A stretch of 64,000 nucleotides of DNA from Enterococcus viikkiensis (GCF_005405345.1 NZ_BJDW01000012.1:1-64000), one strand, 5' to 3'. Positions 24,012-33,037 are shown, counted from the stretch's first letter. Numbers and translations: made by a program. The notes: a model not told the origin generated them from the letters alone.

Positions 24012-24368
24012 TTAGGGTGTTTTTTCTAAACAAACTGCGTGACCTTGTTCTTGTAGATGAGCGACGTGTTGCTCGCCCCAACTGCACAGATTATCCAAAA
24101 TGTCTGAGAGACTGCGGCCGTATTCACTTAAAGAATATTCGACCTTCGGCGGGACTTGCTGATAGACTTTGCGGTCGATGATGTTGTCTTCTTCTAATTC
24201 CCGCAACTGAGAGGTCAGCATTTTTTGACTGATGCCGGTGATTCCCCGTTTCAAATCACTAGGGCGCATCGGTCCATGCCGAAGATTACATAGAATGATC
24301 GGTTTCCATTTTCCACCGATGACAGCCATCGTGGCTTCGACACCGATCATATACGCACGATTTTCCAA
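24012..24368 (-). CDS. HxlR-family winged-helix regulator
   Basis: A 118-residue winged-helix protein with the HxlR core AVIGGKWKPIILCNLRHGPMRPSDLKRGI, then ISQKMLTSQLRELEEDNIIDRKVY and VEYSLSEYGRSL. I place the start at TTG 24368, eight bases behind AAAGGAG; the frame extends further upstream but without a ribosome site and beyond the normal family length (about 105-125). It is divergent from an MFS exporter gene across 145 bases and probably represses it, often in response to reactive electrophiles in this family. It may also control the adjacent VOC gene, which would fit an electrophile or aldehyde response. The effector is unknown. Confidence 0.85.
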   Translation of the reverse strand: MENRAYMIGVEATMAVIGGKWKPIILCNLRHGPMRPSDLKRGITGISQKMLTSQLRELEEDNIIDRKVYQQVPPKVEYSLSEYGRSLSDILDNLCSWGEQHVAHLQEQGHAVCLEKTP

Positions 24369-24513
24369 TTTTTTTTGCTCCTTTAACGCTTGATATGATC
24401 CAATAGTTACTAAAAGGTATCTATGGTACAAAAAAGTGGGTACTTACCAAAAGATCTTCCACAGTATATAGTATCTTCTTGTAGCTTACAAATACTTGCT
24501 TTGGAGGAAGAAA

Positions 24514-25722
24514 ATGGAAAAGAAACTATCACCTAATTTAACGTTATTTGCTTTAGCGATCAATGCTTTTGCGATTGGATCGACGGAGTTTATCAGTGTC
24601 GGCCTACTGCCAATGCTGGTCAAAAGCTTTCACGTCACATTGGCTCAAGCTGGTCTGACTGTCTCACTCTATGCGTTAGGTGTCACGATTGGTGCGCCAC
24701 TTTTGACTGTCTTAACAGGAAAATGGAATCGTCGCAACTTGATGCTGGGTATTATGTTGCTGTTTATCAGTGGAAATCTACTGGCAGCCTTTGCGCCGAC
24801 TTTTTCAATTTTATTAGTTGGTCGGATTTTAGCGGCGCTTGCTCATGGCATCTTTATGTCAGTCTCTACAGTGATCGCGGCGGATGTCGTGGAACCTTCA
24901 CGGCGAGCAAGTGCGATTGCGATTATGTTTACGGGTTTGACAGTTGCAACGGTAACAGGCGTACCATTAGGAACCTTTATCGGTCAGCAAACGACTTGGA
25001 AAATGTCCTTCATTTTTATTGCAGTCGTTGGTTTAATTGGATTGATTGCCAGCAGTTTTTTAGTGCCTCGCAATTTGCCGATACCTGGAAAGGTGGATTT
25101 AAAAGGCTTTGTACGAATCTTTACGAACAAATCATTAGTCATGTCCTTTTTAATCACGGCATTTGGGTATGGCGGAACTTTTGCAGCGTATACTTATTTA
25201 TCGCCAATTTTAGCAGGTTTTGGTTTTTCTGCTAGTGCGGTAGTCCTTATTTTGATCGTGTACGGCATCATGGTAGCGATTGGAAATACGATTGGTGGGC
25301 ACTTTGCCAATGCCCAACCGTTGTCGTCATTGATGAAGATGTTTGGATTGTTGTTGGCTGCGCTCGTCTTTTTATTTGTGACAGTTTTGCTTGGAAATAC
25401 CATTTTAGGATTGTCAGCAGCACTGTTGTTAGGCCTATTTGCCTTCATGAATGTCCCTGGCTTGCAGCTGTATGTCGTAGAGCTCGCTGAAAAATATGTT
25501 CCACAAGATATTACTTTGGCTTCAGCCTTGAACATCGCCGCGTTTAACATCGGAATCACTTTAGGTTCGACGGTTGGTGCTCAAGTCACAGGTAAAATAG
25601 GACTTACCTACACACCGATTTTTGGGGCAGTGATTGTTTTATTAGCGATTCTTTTGATTGGGAAAGTGAAAGAAAGTGAATCAGTTGAATCAATTGATAC
25701 CATGAGTGAATGTGAAGAATAA
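24514..25722 (+). CDS. MFS efflux transporter, 12-segment AraJ/DHA1 type
   Basis: A 402-residue membrane protein with about 12 hydrophobic segments. The start LFALAINAFAIGSTEFISVGLLPMLVKSF and the loop GKWNRRNLMLG (motif A region) are typical of AraJ/YdhP-like proton antiporters of the DHA1 family; GLTVATVTGVPLGTFIG is motif C-like. ATG 24514 has TTGGAGGAAG upstream; the frame opens earlier at a TTG without support. Divergent from the HxlR regulator, which probably controls it. The substrate is unknown. Confidence 0.85.
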   Translation: MEKKLSPNLTLFALAINAFAIGSTEFISVGLLPMLVKSFHVTLAQAGLTVSLYALGVTIGAPLLTVLTGKWNRRNLMLGIMLLFISGNLLAAFAPTFSILLVGRILAALAHGIFMSVSTVIAADVVEPSRRASAIAIMFTGLTVATVTGVPLGTFIGQQTTWKMSFIFIAVVGLIGLIASSFLVPRNLPIPGKVDLKGFVRIFTNKSLVMSFLITAFGYGGTFAAYTYLSPILAGFGFSASAVVLILIVYGIMVAIGNTIGGHFANAQPLSSLMKMFGLLLAALVFLFVTVLLGNTILGLSAALLLGLFAFMNVPGLQLYVVELAEKYVPQDITLASALNIAAFNIGITLGSTVGAQVTGKIGLTYTPIFGAVIVLLAILLIGKVKESESVESIDTMSECEE

Positions 25723-25758
25723 AAAAAGAACCAGCCATCAAACGATGGTTGGTTCTTT
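25723..25758. terminator. Bidirectional terminator between two convergent MFS genes
   Basis: AAAGAACCAGCCATC, short loop, GATGGTTGGTTCTTT, with A tract on the left. The minus-strand gene's stop codon (25738-25740) lies in the loop. Confidence 0.85.
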
Positions 25759-27108
25759 GCGAAAATGAATCCAACAAGCAATCAAAACGATCACTAGCAG
25801 TGCAAGTAGAAAGAGCAACGAGATTTGCGAACCGGTAACGGTGGCGGCGATAAAATCCGACTGAGATTGCTGTGCTAGATTAATGATCGTCGCGACGATT
25901 GCGGTAGCGACTGCACCAGAAAATTGTTGCAACGTATTGAAAAGCGTATTGCCGTCGCCATAATCGGATTCAGGCAGTAAATTCATGCCGGTGGTCATCA
26001 GATTGCTGTAAGCAAAGCCGATTCCGATCATATAAAAGACGTGGCCTGCTACAAAGCCCAATAAAATGGGGGCTCGTAATAATACGGTCAAAGCGATCCA
26101 GCCGATCGTCGCTAAGCTCAGGCCTAGTAGAATCGGTTTTTTTGAGCCGAAGGTATCTAAGACGCGGCCAGAGATTGGTGCTAAGATGGCCCCCACCGCA
26201 GCACCCGGCATCATAACTAAACCAGCAACAAATGCGTCTTTGCCTAAAACAATCTGGATGAAGTTTGGCAGGACGAAGGAAATCCCTAAAAGTAAAAACT
26301 GACACACGAGAAAACCGCATAAAAATAAAACGAAGACGTTGTTTTTCAGAACAGTAATGCGCACCAATGGATTTTTTCCGCGAGTTGCTTGCCGATAAAA
26401 AATCAGGAGACCTAAAATTCCAATGGCTAATGATACGAGACTTAGCCAGCTACCTAGTTGATTTAAGAACATTAATAGCCCACTAAACAGAAGGGCCACG
26501 CCTAACAAACTGACGATATCCAGTCCGCCGGATTTTTTGACCGGCATTTCGGGGATCGCATATAAGCCGATAATTAACGACAAAGCCAAGACTGGTAGTA
26601 AAAATAAAAAAATCGAATGCCAAGACAGGCTAGCAGTCATGATTCCACCGTAAGTTGGGCCGATTGCCGGCGCAATGGAGGTCGTCAAGGTTCCAACTCC
26701 CATCATTGTTCCCCGTTTATGCATCGGCGTAAAGTTTAAAATAATATGGAACATCAACGGTAGCGCGATTCCGGTACTGATCCCTTGTAACAGGCGTCCT
26801 GCTAACAAGATACTAAAAGAAGGCGACCATAAGTCTGTCACCAAACCGACGATAAAAAAGAGATTAGCAACTAAAAATAATTTTCGAATCGAATAATTTT
26901 TCAATAAGTAATTTGAAAAAGGCACCATGATAGAGATCACTAAGAGATATATCGTCGTGACCCACTGTACCATTCCGGTGGAGATCCCGAATTGCTTGAT
27001 TAAAGTTGGGAAGGTGACGTTCATGGCGGTTTCGATCAGGACACCAGCGAAGGACATGATTCCAGTGGCTAAGACAGCATACAACAAGTGGATTTTCTTT
27101 TCTTTCAT
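25738..27108 (-). CDS. MFS multidrug efflux transporter, DHA2 (14-segment) type
   Basis: A 456-residue protein with about 14 membrane segments. The N-terminal ETAMNVTFPTLIKQFGISTGMVQWVTTIYLL is characteristic of the EmrB/QacA (DHA2) family, and SIAPAIGPTYGGIM is the antiporter motif C. LmrB/MdeA-like pumps of this group expel lipophilic drugs. GAGGT stands upstream of the ATG on the minus strand. It is transcribed alone, convergent with the AraJ-type pump. The substrate cannot be predicted from sequence. Confidence 0.85.
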   Translation of the reverse strand: MKEKKIHLLYAVLATGIMSFAGVLIETAMNVTFPTLIKQFGISTGMVQWVTTIYLLVISIMVPFSNYLLKNYSIRKLFLVANLFFIVGLVTDLWSPSFSILLAGRLLQGISTGIALPLMFHIILNFTPMHKRGTMMGVGTLTTSIAPAIGPTYGGIMTASLSWHSIFLFLLPVLALSLIIGLYAIPEMPVKKSGGLDIVSLLGVALLFSGLLMFLNQLGSWLSLVSLAIGILGLLIFYRQATRGKNPLVRITVLKNNVFVLFLCGFLVCQFLLLGISFVLPNFIQIVLGKDAFVAGLVMMPGAAVGAILAPISGRVLDTFGSKKPILLGLSLATIGWIALTVLLRAPILLGFVAGHVFYMIGIGFAYSNLMTTGMNLLPESDYGDGNTLFNTLQQFSGAVATAIVATIINLAQQSQSDFIAATVTGSQISLLFLLALLVIVLIACWIHFRKEPTIV

Positions 27109-27277
27109 TTTATAACCTCACAGATTTTACTTGAATAATCGCATAAAAAAACGAAGTGGGACTCGCAGCTACTTCAAAGCATCGGACTCATTTTTCTAAA
27201 AAAAAGAAAATGAATGCTCTTCAGTACACATACGATTCCACCAAACTTGCTAAAATAAGAAGTGGAATTCGCAAAAA
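27109..27277. other. Gap upstream of the DHA2 pump
   Basis: About 170 bases. It must contain the minus-strand promoter for the pump; I see no confident -35/-10 pair or gene here. Confidence 0.4.
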
Positions 27278-27380
27278 GAGAGAGATGGTTTCTAAATTAA
27301 TAGAAACCGCCTCTCTCTCGACACGCGAAAGCGTGTTATCTGTACGATTTATTCACAATCAGCATTGTACGGCTTTTTTT
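27278..27380 (-). terminator. Three-hairpin 3' region of the TraX-like gene
   Basis: Read on the minus strand from the gene: ACAAT-loop-ATTGT (27355-27368), then ACACGC-tetraloop-GCGTGT (27321-27336), then a long stem GAGAGAG..GGTTTCT / AGAAACC..CTCTCTC (27278-27319) followed by TTTTT. The last is a terminator. The other two make this more elaborate than a simple terminator. Confidence 0.65.
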
Positions 27381-27394
27381 GGCGAAGGTCAAGC

Positions 27395-28186
27395 TTAGTG
27401 CTGGATTAAAAAGCTGATAACGGCGAATAGTGCGATATGAGCGGGATAAAAAATGTAGAAGAAATTCCGCATGCTGCGGCCTTTTTCTCCGTTGTATAGG
27501 ATGATAGGAATGGCTGAAAAAAGCATCATCCATTGGAAGTTAAAGGTAAAGGCATGCTGTATGCCGCCTCCAAAAACGAGCGTTATTACAGCGACTACAA
27601 CTAATGCAGCAACTTGTAACAGTTTCTTACCGTGGAATAAATAGAACAAGACGGCCAGTAAAACAAATAAAATTCCTCCCTCAGTCAGTAATAAGGTCGG
27701 TACCAGCAAAGTAAATATTTGGAAGAAAATCGGTCCAACTTCTGACTCGAATAAGCTGCTAGATAATAAGGCCATCGCTAAGATACTTAACAGTGTTGGA
27801 ACAAGGAACCAGATCAATCCTTTGAAAAAAGTTTTGCGTTGTTTGAAGTATTCGCACGCTTGCATATAGACGGTCCCTAAGAACAACGTTCCAAAAATAT
27901 TATTCATAATAACAGTATCGCCAGTCATCAGATAACGGTTGATAATTTGGCTGATAATTCCCATGATCCAATAGCCCACCAACAAACGGAACATATATTT
28001 TTTTCGATTGCTTGTATGAATAAAGCCCTCGGAACTTTCAAAAAGGAAAATCGGTGCTGCGATTCGTCCGATCCAGTGAAACCACATCGGAACTCCTAGA
28101 AATAGGAAAAATTCTGCTAGATGATCGAGCACCATCGTTACGACCCCGACTACTTTTAACTGGAAACCAGTCAATCCATGATTCAT
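27395..28186 (-). CDS. TraX-family membrane protein
   Basis: A 263-residue protein with about seven hydrophobic segments. The opening LTGFQLKVVGVVTMVLDHLAEFF and the following WFHWIGRIAAPIFLFESSEGFIHTSNRKKYMFRL match the TraX/acyltransferase-like family. TraX of plasmid F N-acetylates pilin; chromosomal members in Firmicutes have no assigned role. It is a single gene on the minus strand with AGAGAGGAG before its ATG. Nothing conjugative surrounds it. Confidence 0.8.
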   Translation of the reverse strand: MNHGLTGFQLKVVGVVTMVLDHLAEFFLFLGVPMWFHWIGRIAAPIFLFESSEGFIHTSNRKKYMFRLLVGYWIMGIISQIINRYLMTGDTVIMNNIFGTLFLGTVYMQACEYFKQRKTFFKGLIWFLVPTLLSILAMALLSSSLFESEVGPIFFQIFTLLVPTLLLTEGGILFVLLAVLFYLFHGKKLLQVAALVVVAVITLVFGGGIQHAFTFNFQWMMLFSAIPIILYNGEKGRSMRNFFYIFYPAHIALFAVISFLIQH

Positions 28187-28401
28187 TAAAAAACTCCTCT
28201 CTCTTTATTTCAAAGATACCGAAAAAAGTGATATCTTACCATGTATTTAACGAACAATCAACTTACAAAAATGAGAGGAAGAGAACAACTAAATGTCAGA
28301 AAATTCTTTAAACTCATTGACAAGCAAAGTAACCTCCGTTATGATTACAATCATAAATTAATTTAATTGCCATTTAAATTTAATTTAAAAGGAGAATTTC
28401 T

Positions 28402-28452
28402 ATGAACACGACGACTGCTTGGCAAATGATTATTATTAGGCGTAGGACTTGA
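28402..28452 (+). CDS. Candidate 16-codon leader peptide upstream of ridA
   Basis: ATG at 28402 sits behind a strong AAAAGGAG, and the frame MNTTTAWQMIIIRRRT stops at 28452. It precedes the alternative hairpins at 28501-28545, so it may be a leader peptide whose translation affects termination. One base out of phase, the sequence continues as LLLGVGLETCFEKNGLKSC and on to 28525, so an alternative is a frameshifted small membrane protein. Neither reading is proven. Confidence 0.35.
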   Translation: MNTTTAWQMIIIRRRT

Positions 28453-28500
28453 GACTTGTTTTGAAAAAAACGGTTTGAAGTCCTGTTTGACATTTGTTAA

Positions 28501-28546
28501 GTGGGATTCTCCAGCATCTCACTGATAAAGGTGGGATGCTTTTTTG
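28501..28546 (+). promoter_or_regulatory. Attenuator-like alternative hairpins before ridA
   Basis: GTGGGAT (28501-28507) can pair with ATCTCAC (28516-28522). The same segment within AGCATCTCAC (28513-28522) can instead pair with GTGGGATGCT (28531-28540), giving a terminator with six T residues. The two structures exclude each other, which is the form of an attenuator. The signal is unknown. It stands 25 bases before the ridA start. The upstream gap 28187-28400 shows no gene. Confidence 0.5.
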
Positions 28547-28570
28547 ATTTTAAAAAAAGGAGTGGGAAAA

Positions 28571-28993
28571 ATGGAAAACAATGTAGCGAAACTGGATTTT
28601 CAAGAGGTAGCACCTGTTTACACCGTCGAAACAAATGAGGCACCACAGGCAATTGGTCCTTACGTTCAAGGAAAAGTCGTCAATGGGTTCTTATATGCCT
28701 CGGGCCAGATTGCCTTGGACCCAGTCACTGGAGAATTAGTCGGGGAAACGATTCAAGAGCAAACGAATCAGGTGCTGCAAAATGTGGGTGGCATTTTACG
28801 AGCCGTCGATCTAGATTATGATCAAGTTATCAAAACGACTTGCTTTTTGAATGATATCGGTGAATTTGTCGCATTTAATCAAGTCTATGAAAGTTTTTTT
28901 TCCAATGAAAAACCTAGCCGTTCGTGTGTAGAGGTGGCCCGCTTGCCTAAGGATGCGTTGGTGGAAGTTGAAATTGTTGCGGTGGTGAAATAA
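28571..28993 (+). CDS. ridA: RidA-family reactive enamine/imine deaminase
   Basis: A 140-residue RidA/YjgF protein with about 15 extra N-terminal residues compared with most members. Conserved blocks are visible: APQAIGPYVQG, FLYASGQIALDP, and RSCVEVARLPKDALVEVEIVAV with the carboxylate-binding Arg. RidA hydrolyses 2-aminoacrylate and related enamines released by PLP enzymes, protecting other PLP enzymes. ATG 28571 stands behind AAAGGAGTGGG. The upstream hairpins may couple its expression to a metabolic signal. Confidence 0.9.
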   Translation: MENNVAKLDFQEVAPVYTVETNEAPQAIGPYVQGKVVNGFLYASGQIALDPVTGELVGETIQEQTNQVLQNVGGILRAVDLDYDQVIKTTCFLNDIGEFVAFNQVYESFFSNEKPSRSCVEVARLPKDALVEVEIVAVVK

Positions 28994-28996
28994 AAA

Positions 28997-29042
28997 AAAG
29001 AAGGACGTGTACTCACCAGTTGGTTGGCACACGTTCTTCTTT
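28997..29042. terminator. Bidirectional terminator between ridA and yeiH
   Basis: AAGAAGGACGTGT pairs with ACACGTTCTTCTT across an 18-base loop, with an A tract before and T after. Confidence 0.75.
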
Positions 29043-30048
29043 AAATGTGTAAAAGAAAAATTAACACGACTGCGGCGATGGTTTGCAGTGTGCCAACTGA
29101 TAATCCATAAATCAAAAAATGCGGGCCTTCTTTTAAAAATTTACGAAAATCCAAACGCAAGCCGATGGCAGCTAAGGCAATTGTTTCAAACCATGAACTG
29201 ATAAAATGAGCTCCCTGGTTAAAAAAGCTAGGCAAAGGCAGGAAGCTATTCACTATGCAGGCTAATAGAAAACCTAGAACATACCAAGGAATCGGAAATT
29301 TTTTCTTGGCGTTTTTGGTAGTGACTAATTGATCGCGGCGTACTTTTTGTTCAAAGACGAATACTACAACAACGAGAAAAATGATTCGTGTGATCTTAAA
29401 CAGCATCGAAAATTTGACCGTTTCGGCATTGACTAGGCTAGCCCCGGCAACAACTTGTCCAACGGATTGTAACGTGCCTCCTAATAAAGCACTCTTAGCG
29501 AATAACGCATTGCCGAATAAATGAATTCCTAAAAAGGGCAATGTAAGCATCATCACGGTTCCTAACAGATTCACTAGTGTGATGATCTGTCCTTTTTGAT
29601 TATCGTCTGCTTCAATCGCTGGTGCAATTGCTCCAATGGCAGAAGAGCCACAGACCGCATTTCCACCAGCCATCATCAAGGCCATTTTTTCATTAAAGCC
29701 GAGTTTGCGGCCTAGTAGATAAGCTCCAAAGATGACGATCGTCATGAGGAGTAGGATAAAAATCAGCCCTTTGACCCCCATTTGACCAATCGTTTGGAAG
29801 GTCACCGTGAGGCCTAGTAAGACGACAGAGTATTCCAACAGCCGACTCTCGGAAAATTTTGTCCCATCTGCGAGACTTGGTTGTTTAAAAAAAGTATTCC
29901 CTAAGAGAATCCCTAGTAAGATCGCCAGTGTTGCTGCACCAAGCTTTGGTAGCAACAGCGCCAAGAGCTTACCGCAAATCGCGACAGCTATCGACAAACT
30001 TAAGCCAGGAATGAGTTTTTTAAACGACATAAAAAAATTGTTAGACAT
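29041..30048 (-). CDS. yeiH: YeiH-family putative sulfate exporter
   Basis: A 335-residue membrane protein with about 9-10 hydrophobic segments and the family block MALMMAGGNAVCGSSAIGAIAPAI (about 135-158), diagnostic of the UPF0324/PSE family. Family members are annotated as sulfate or sulfonate exporters, with limited experimental support. ATG at 30048 is preferred: AAAGGAACC lies upstream, while the longer frame to 30087 lacks a site. It is divergent from a LysR gene, the same pairing as yeiH-yeiE and B. subtilis ywbH-type loci, so LysR control is likely. Confidence 0.8.
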   Translation of the reverse strand: MSNNFFMSFKKLIPGLSLSIAVAICGKLLALLLPKLGAATLAILLGILLGNTFFKQPSLADGTKFSESRLLEYSVVLLGLTVTFQTIGQMGVKGLIFILLLMTIVIFGAYLLGRKLGFNEKMALMMAGGNAVCGSSAIGAIAPAIEADDNQKGQIITLVNLLGTVMMLTLPFLGIHLFGNALFAKSALLGGTLQSVGQVVAGASLVNAETVKFSMLFKITRIIFLVVVVFVFEQKVRRDQLVTTKNAKKKFPIPWYVLGFLLACIVNSFLPLPSFFNQGAHFISSWFETIALAAIGLRLDFRKFLKEGPHFLIYGLSVGTLQTIAAVVLIFLLHI

Positions 30049-30136
30049 AGGCAGGTTCCTTTCTATTAAATTTATTATAACCAACAACTTTCATTATTAT
30101 AATTTATTGATATAATACCTTAGATAGAAAAAGTTA
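30049..30136. promoter_or_regulatory. Divergent yeiH/LysR promoter region
   Basis: ATTATAA and TTATAAT form an inverted repeat around 30072-30101 in a very AT-rich region, consistent with a LysR-type T-N11-A operator. The exact box is not certain. Confidence 0.4.
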
Positions 30137-30964
30137 ATGGAAGTGATTACGATATTTAAATGGCTAGAAACCTTTAAAGTGGTTTATGAAACCAAAAATT
30201 TTTCTAAGGCTTCGGAGATTTTATTTATTTCCCAGCCGACGGTTTCTTCACAGATCAAACAGTTGGAAAATGAATTAAACACACAGTTGTTCATTCGCAG
30301 CGGTCGTAAAGAAGTCTTGGTAACTCAGCAAGCAGAAATTTTATATGAGCGGGTCGTGGATTTGATCGATGACTGGGAGAATCTGTATCAAGCAGTTCAA
30401 ATCAATCAGCAGAAAACTATCCGGTGTGTAATCGGTGCTTCACACACCTTTGCCAATTATATTTTGCCAACCTTGCTGATCGACTTGTATCAACACTTTC
30501 CTCATATTCGTTTCAGCGTTCAAATGATGAATTCACTAGAAGTATTGCAGGCGGTAGAGCATCATACGGTTGATCTTGGGTTTATTGAAAAACCATTATC
30601 CTCAGTGAACATCAAACGGGTTTCTTTAATGGAGGACCAATTAGTTTTGGCTGGCGATCCTAAGACCGGTCCTTGGCTCATTCGGGAAAATACTTCTGGC
30701 GTTCATTATTATACGAAACGTTTTTTAGATGAGGGCGATATCAAAGATCCAATCATCGAGATTCAAAATAATGAGATCATTGTAGGGTTATTAAAGCGTG
30801 GCTTCGGTTGCTCGGTAATTTCTGAACGAGCTGTTGAAGGGATTTCTTACCAAATGTTGGATGATAGCTTTAAACGACATTTTTATTTGATTCGGCGGAA
30901 AGCCCAAGACTCTGAAGAGATTGAAAAATGTACTAAGTTTATTGAGAAGTGGTGTAAACAGTAA
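30137..30964 (+). CDS. LysR-family transcriptional regulator
   Basis: A 275-residue protein with an N-terminal LysR winged HTH (residues 7-66: ETFKVVYETKNFSKASEILFISQPTVSSQIKQLENEL) and a periplasmic-binding-like effector domain (about 95-270). It is divergent from yeiH and probably activates it, binding the AT-rich inverted repeat between them. The ligand may be a sulfur compound by analogy with CysB/CysL-type regulators, but this is inference. The start is uncertain: ATG 30137 lacks a clear ribosome site, and the true start may lie a few codons further on. A short terminator follows. Confidence 0.85.
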   Translation: MEVITIFKWLETFKVVYETKNFSKASEILFISQPTVSSQIKQLENELNTQLFIRSGRKEVLVTQQAEILYERVVDLIDDWENLYQAVQINQQKTIRCVIGASHTFANYILPTLLIDLYQHFPHIRFSVQMMNSLEVLQAVEHHTVDLGFIEKPLSSVNIKRVSLMEDQLVLAGDPKTGPWLIRENTSGVHYYTKRFLDEGDIKDPIIEIQNNEIIVGLLKRGFGCSVISERAVEGISYQMLDDSFKRHFYLIRRKAQDSEEIEKCTKFIEKWCKQ

Positions 30965-31001
30965 GAGTTGTGAGCGATGATTTATTTAAGAAGAAGGAAG
31001 C

Positions 31002-31028
31002 AGGATAAAAAAATTATCCTGTTTTTTC
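31002..31028 (+). terminator. Terminator of the LysR gene
   Basis: AGGATAA-AAAAA-TTATCCT followed by G and six T residues. Confidence 0.75.
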
Positions 31029-31129
31029 TTTGTCAACCACCTAACTGAAAAATCGGTCGAAAGGCTGAGGCGCGCCACTGGGCGAGTGCTATAATTAGCT
31101 CAATCACAAAGAAAAAAGGATTGATGAAA

Positions 31130-31699
31130 ATGAAAAAAAATTCAGGGCTTATTGTTGGGATGGGTGTGATTCTTTTAGCGATTGGCGTTTACTTGATCAC
31201 CACCTATAATTCATTGGCTTCAGCGGAAAACAATGTCGATGCCAAATGGTCGCAGGTTGAAAATGTGATGCAGCGACGAGCAGATTTGATTCCGAACTTA
31301 GTGAACAGTGTGCAAGGCAGTATGAATCATGAAGAAAAAATCGTCAAGGAAATTACAGACGCACGAAAAGCCTACAACAGCGCAAAATCGCCTGCAGAAA
31401 AAAACGCGGCGAATAATCAGATCGAACAAAGTTTAGGAACAATGGTGAATGTGATCCAAGAAGATTACCCAACACTAGCTTCAAATGAAAATGTTAAAAC
31501 ATTGATGGTACAACTAGAAGGAACAGAAAATCGGATTTCCGTTGAACGAAAGAATTATATCGAAGAAGTCAATGATTACAACCAAAGCTTAGTCCGCTTC
31601 CCCAAAAATATGGCGGCGAAAGTCTTAGGTTTTGATAAAAAGGCAAATTTCAAAGCGGATGAAAACGCCAAAGAGGTGCCTGACGTTAGTTTTGAATAA
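31130..31699 (+). CDS. lemA: LemA-family membrane protein
   Basis: A 189-residue protein with one N-terminal membrane segment (about 5-24) and the helical LemA domain: NSLASAENNVDAKWSQVENVMQRRADLIPNLV is the family signature. LemA proteins are membrane-tethered helical bundles of poorly known role, often paired with TPM-domain proteins as here. ATG 31130 is chosen, nine bases behind AAAAGGA; TTG 31121 and ATG 31124 are too close. It forms an operon with the TPM gene 14 bases downstream. Confidence 0.88.
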   Translation: MKKNSGLIVGMGVILLAIGVYLITTYNSLASAENNVDAKWSQVENVMQRRADLIPNLVNSVQGSMNHEEKIVKEITDARKAYNSAKSPAEKNAANNQIEQSLGTMVNVIQEDYPTLASNENVKTLMVQLEGTENRISVERKNYIEEVNDYNQSLVRFPKNMAAKVLGFDKKANFKADENAKEVPDVSFE

Positions 31700-31713
31700 G
31701 GATGGGTGGAAAA

Positions 31714-33027
31714 ATGAAAAAGGATCCGTATGGTTCAAGGGAACAACTTCATCAAACGGTTGTTGAAAATTACCGCAAATTGCGTAGACGCAACGGTATT
31801 TTTTCATTCGTGTTAGTGATTGTATTGCTGGTGAGCGGATTTTCATTCTTTACATTCGTTACTAGCGGTGGCTATGGCGATAAAAAGGCGGGCTACGATC
31901 AGCAACTAACAAAACTGGATCAGGAACGAGCAGCTATTCTAGCTGGTAAACAGGTGACTGTTACACAATCCTTCAAAACGACTATGAATGACAATTTGTC
32001 CAACTTAAAGGAATATCCAAGGCAGGCCAATAATTATCAAGTCGCGATTAAAGGGACGGATAGTCATTTGACGATTAATAAGAATAATGTTTTCGTTTCT
32101 GACAACGCGCGGATGCTGAGTGATAAACTGAAACAAAAAATTTATCAATTAAACAAACAGCTGGCGGCAAGTACCAACGGCGCGCAATTAGCCGTCGTTA
32201 CCGTATCTGAACTGCCTCGTGGTCAAGATATCGAGTCTTATGCTAATACGATCTTTAATCAATTGGGTATCGGCGATAAACAGGAAAATAACGGCGTCTT
32301 GTACCTGATTGCTTTAGACGAGCGAAAATTTCGATTAGAGGTGGGGTACGGCTTGGAAGGTTTGATTCCCGACGGTAAGGCAGATGATATTATCAATAAT
32401 GACGACGTAGTGGATGCTTTTAAGGATGAAGCTTATGATCAAGGCGTCAATCAAGTGATCGATGAAGTCTTCGCCACCATGAATACGAAGACAGCGCTAG
32501 TAGATTCGCAAATTGCTCAAGTAAAGGATCAACGGACACAGCTGATGTTTTTCCATTGGATGGGCCTAGTTGTATTGAGTCTCTTGTGTTTAGTCAGTCT
32601 GATCAGTCTGATAAATCTTTTGCGGGCACGCGTCTTTTTAAAAGACACCTATAAGCGCTATCAGCGTGAAACGACTAGGATCGTTAGTGATAAAGCTTTG
32701 AATCAAGCAGCACAGCAATCGCCGCTGTATGCGATTTTCTTAAGTGGCTTAGTAATCGGCTTGTCTGTTAGAGGGATTAAACGAGCAATCATTCAGGGAC
32801 AGCTGCTGCGTGATCCAGCGGCGGAAAAGAAATTGTTCGGCCGGATCTTGATTGGTGATACTCTTTATTCTGGCAATGGGAATGTACTAACGACAGCCTA
32901 CTTAGCATCAAATTATAATTCCGATAATTGGTCGGACAATAATAACAACAGCTCTGGCGGTGGCTCCTCGTGGGGCTCCTTCGGTGGTGGGTCCTCCGGT
33001 GGTGGTGGCGCTTCTGGAGGCTGGTAA
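31714..33027 (+). CDS. TPM-domain membrane protein (YgcG family)
   Basis: A 437-residue protein: membrane segment near the N-terminus (about 24-46), a TPM domain (about 115-250, VFVSDNARMLSDKLKQKIYQLN and DERKFRLEVGYGLEGLIPDGKADDII), a second membrane segment (about 275-300) and a Gly/Ser-rich C-terminus ending GGGGASGGW. This is the YgcG/LemA-partner architecture. TPM domains have been linked to phosphatase activity and photosystem repair in plants, but the bacterial role is unclear. ATG 31714 follows GGATGGGTGG; the earlier ATG at 31702 lacks a site. It is co-transcribed with lemA. Confidence 0.85.
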   Translation: MKKDPYGSREQLHQTVVENYRKLRRRNGIFSFVLVIVLLVSGFSFFTFVTSGGYGDKKAGYDQQLTKLDQERAAILAGKQVTVTQSFKTTMNDNLSNLKEYPRQANNYQVAIKGTDSHLTINKNNVFVSDNARMLSDKLKQKIYQLNKQLAASTNGAQLAVVTVSELPRGQDIESYANTIFNQLGIGDKQENNGVLYLIALDERKFRLEVGYGLEGLIPDGKADDIINNDDVVDAFKDEAYDQGVNQVIDEVFATMNTKTALVDSQIAQVKDQRTQLMFFHWMGLVVLSLLCLVSLISLINLLRARVFLKDTYKRYQRETTRIVSDKALNQAAQQSPLYAIFLSGLVIGLSVRGIKRAIIQGQLLRDPAAEKKLFGRILIGDTLYSGNGNVLTTAYLASNYNSDNWSDNNNNSSGGGSSWGSFGGGSSGGGGASGGW

Positions 33028-33037
33028 TAAAAAATAG

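Noticed and set aside
24723-25235. Plus-strand frame of 170 residues inside the AraJ-type transporter
   Set aside because: Out-of-frame shadow of a real membrane protein; composition has no family signature.
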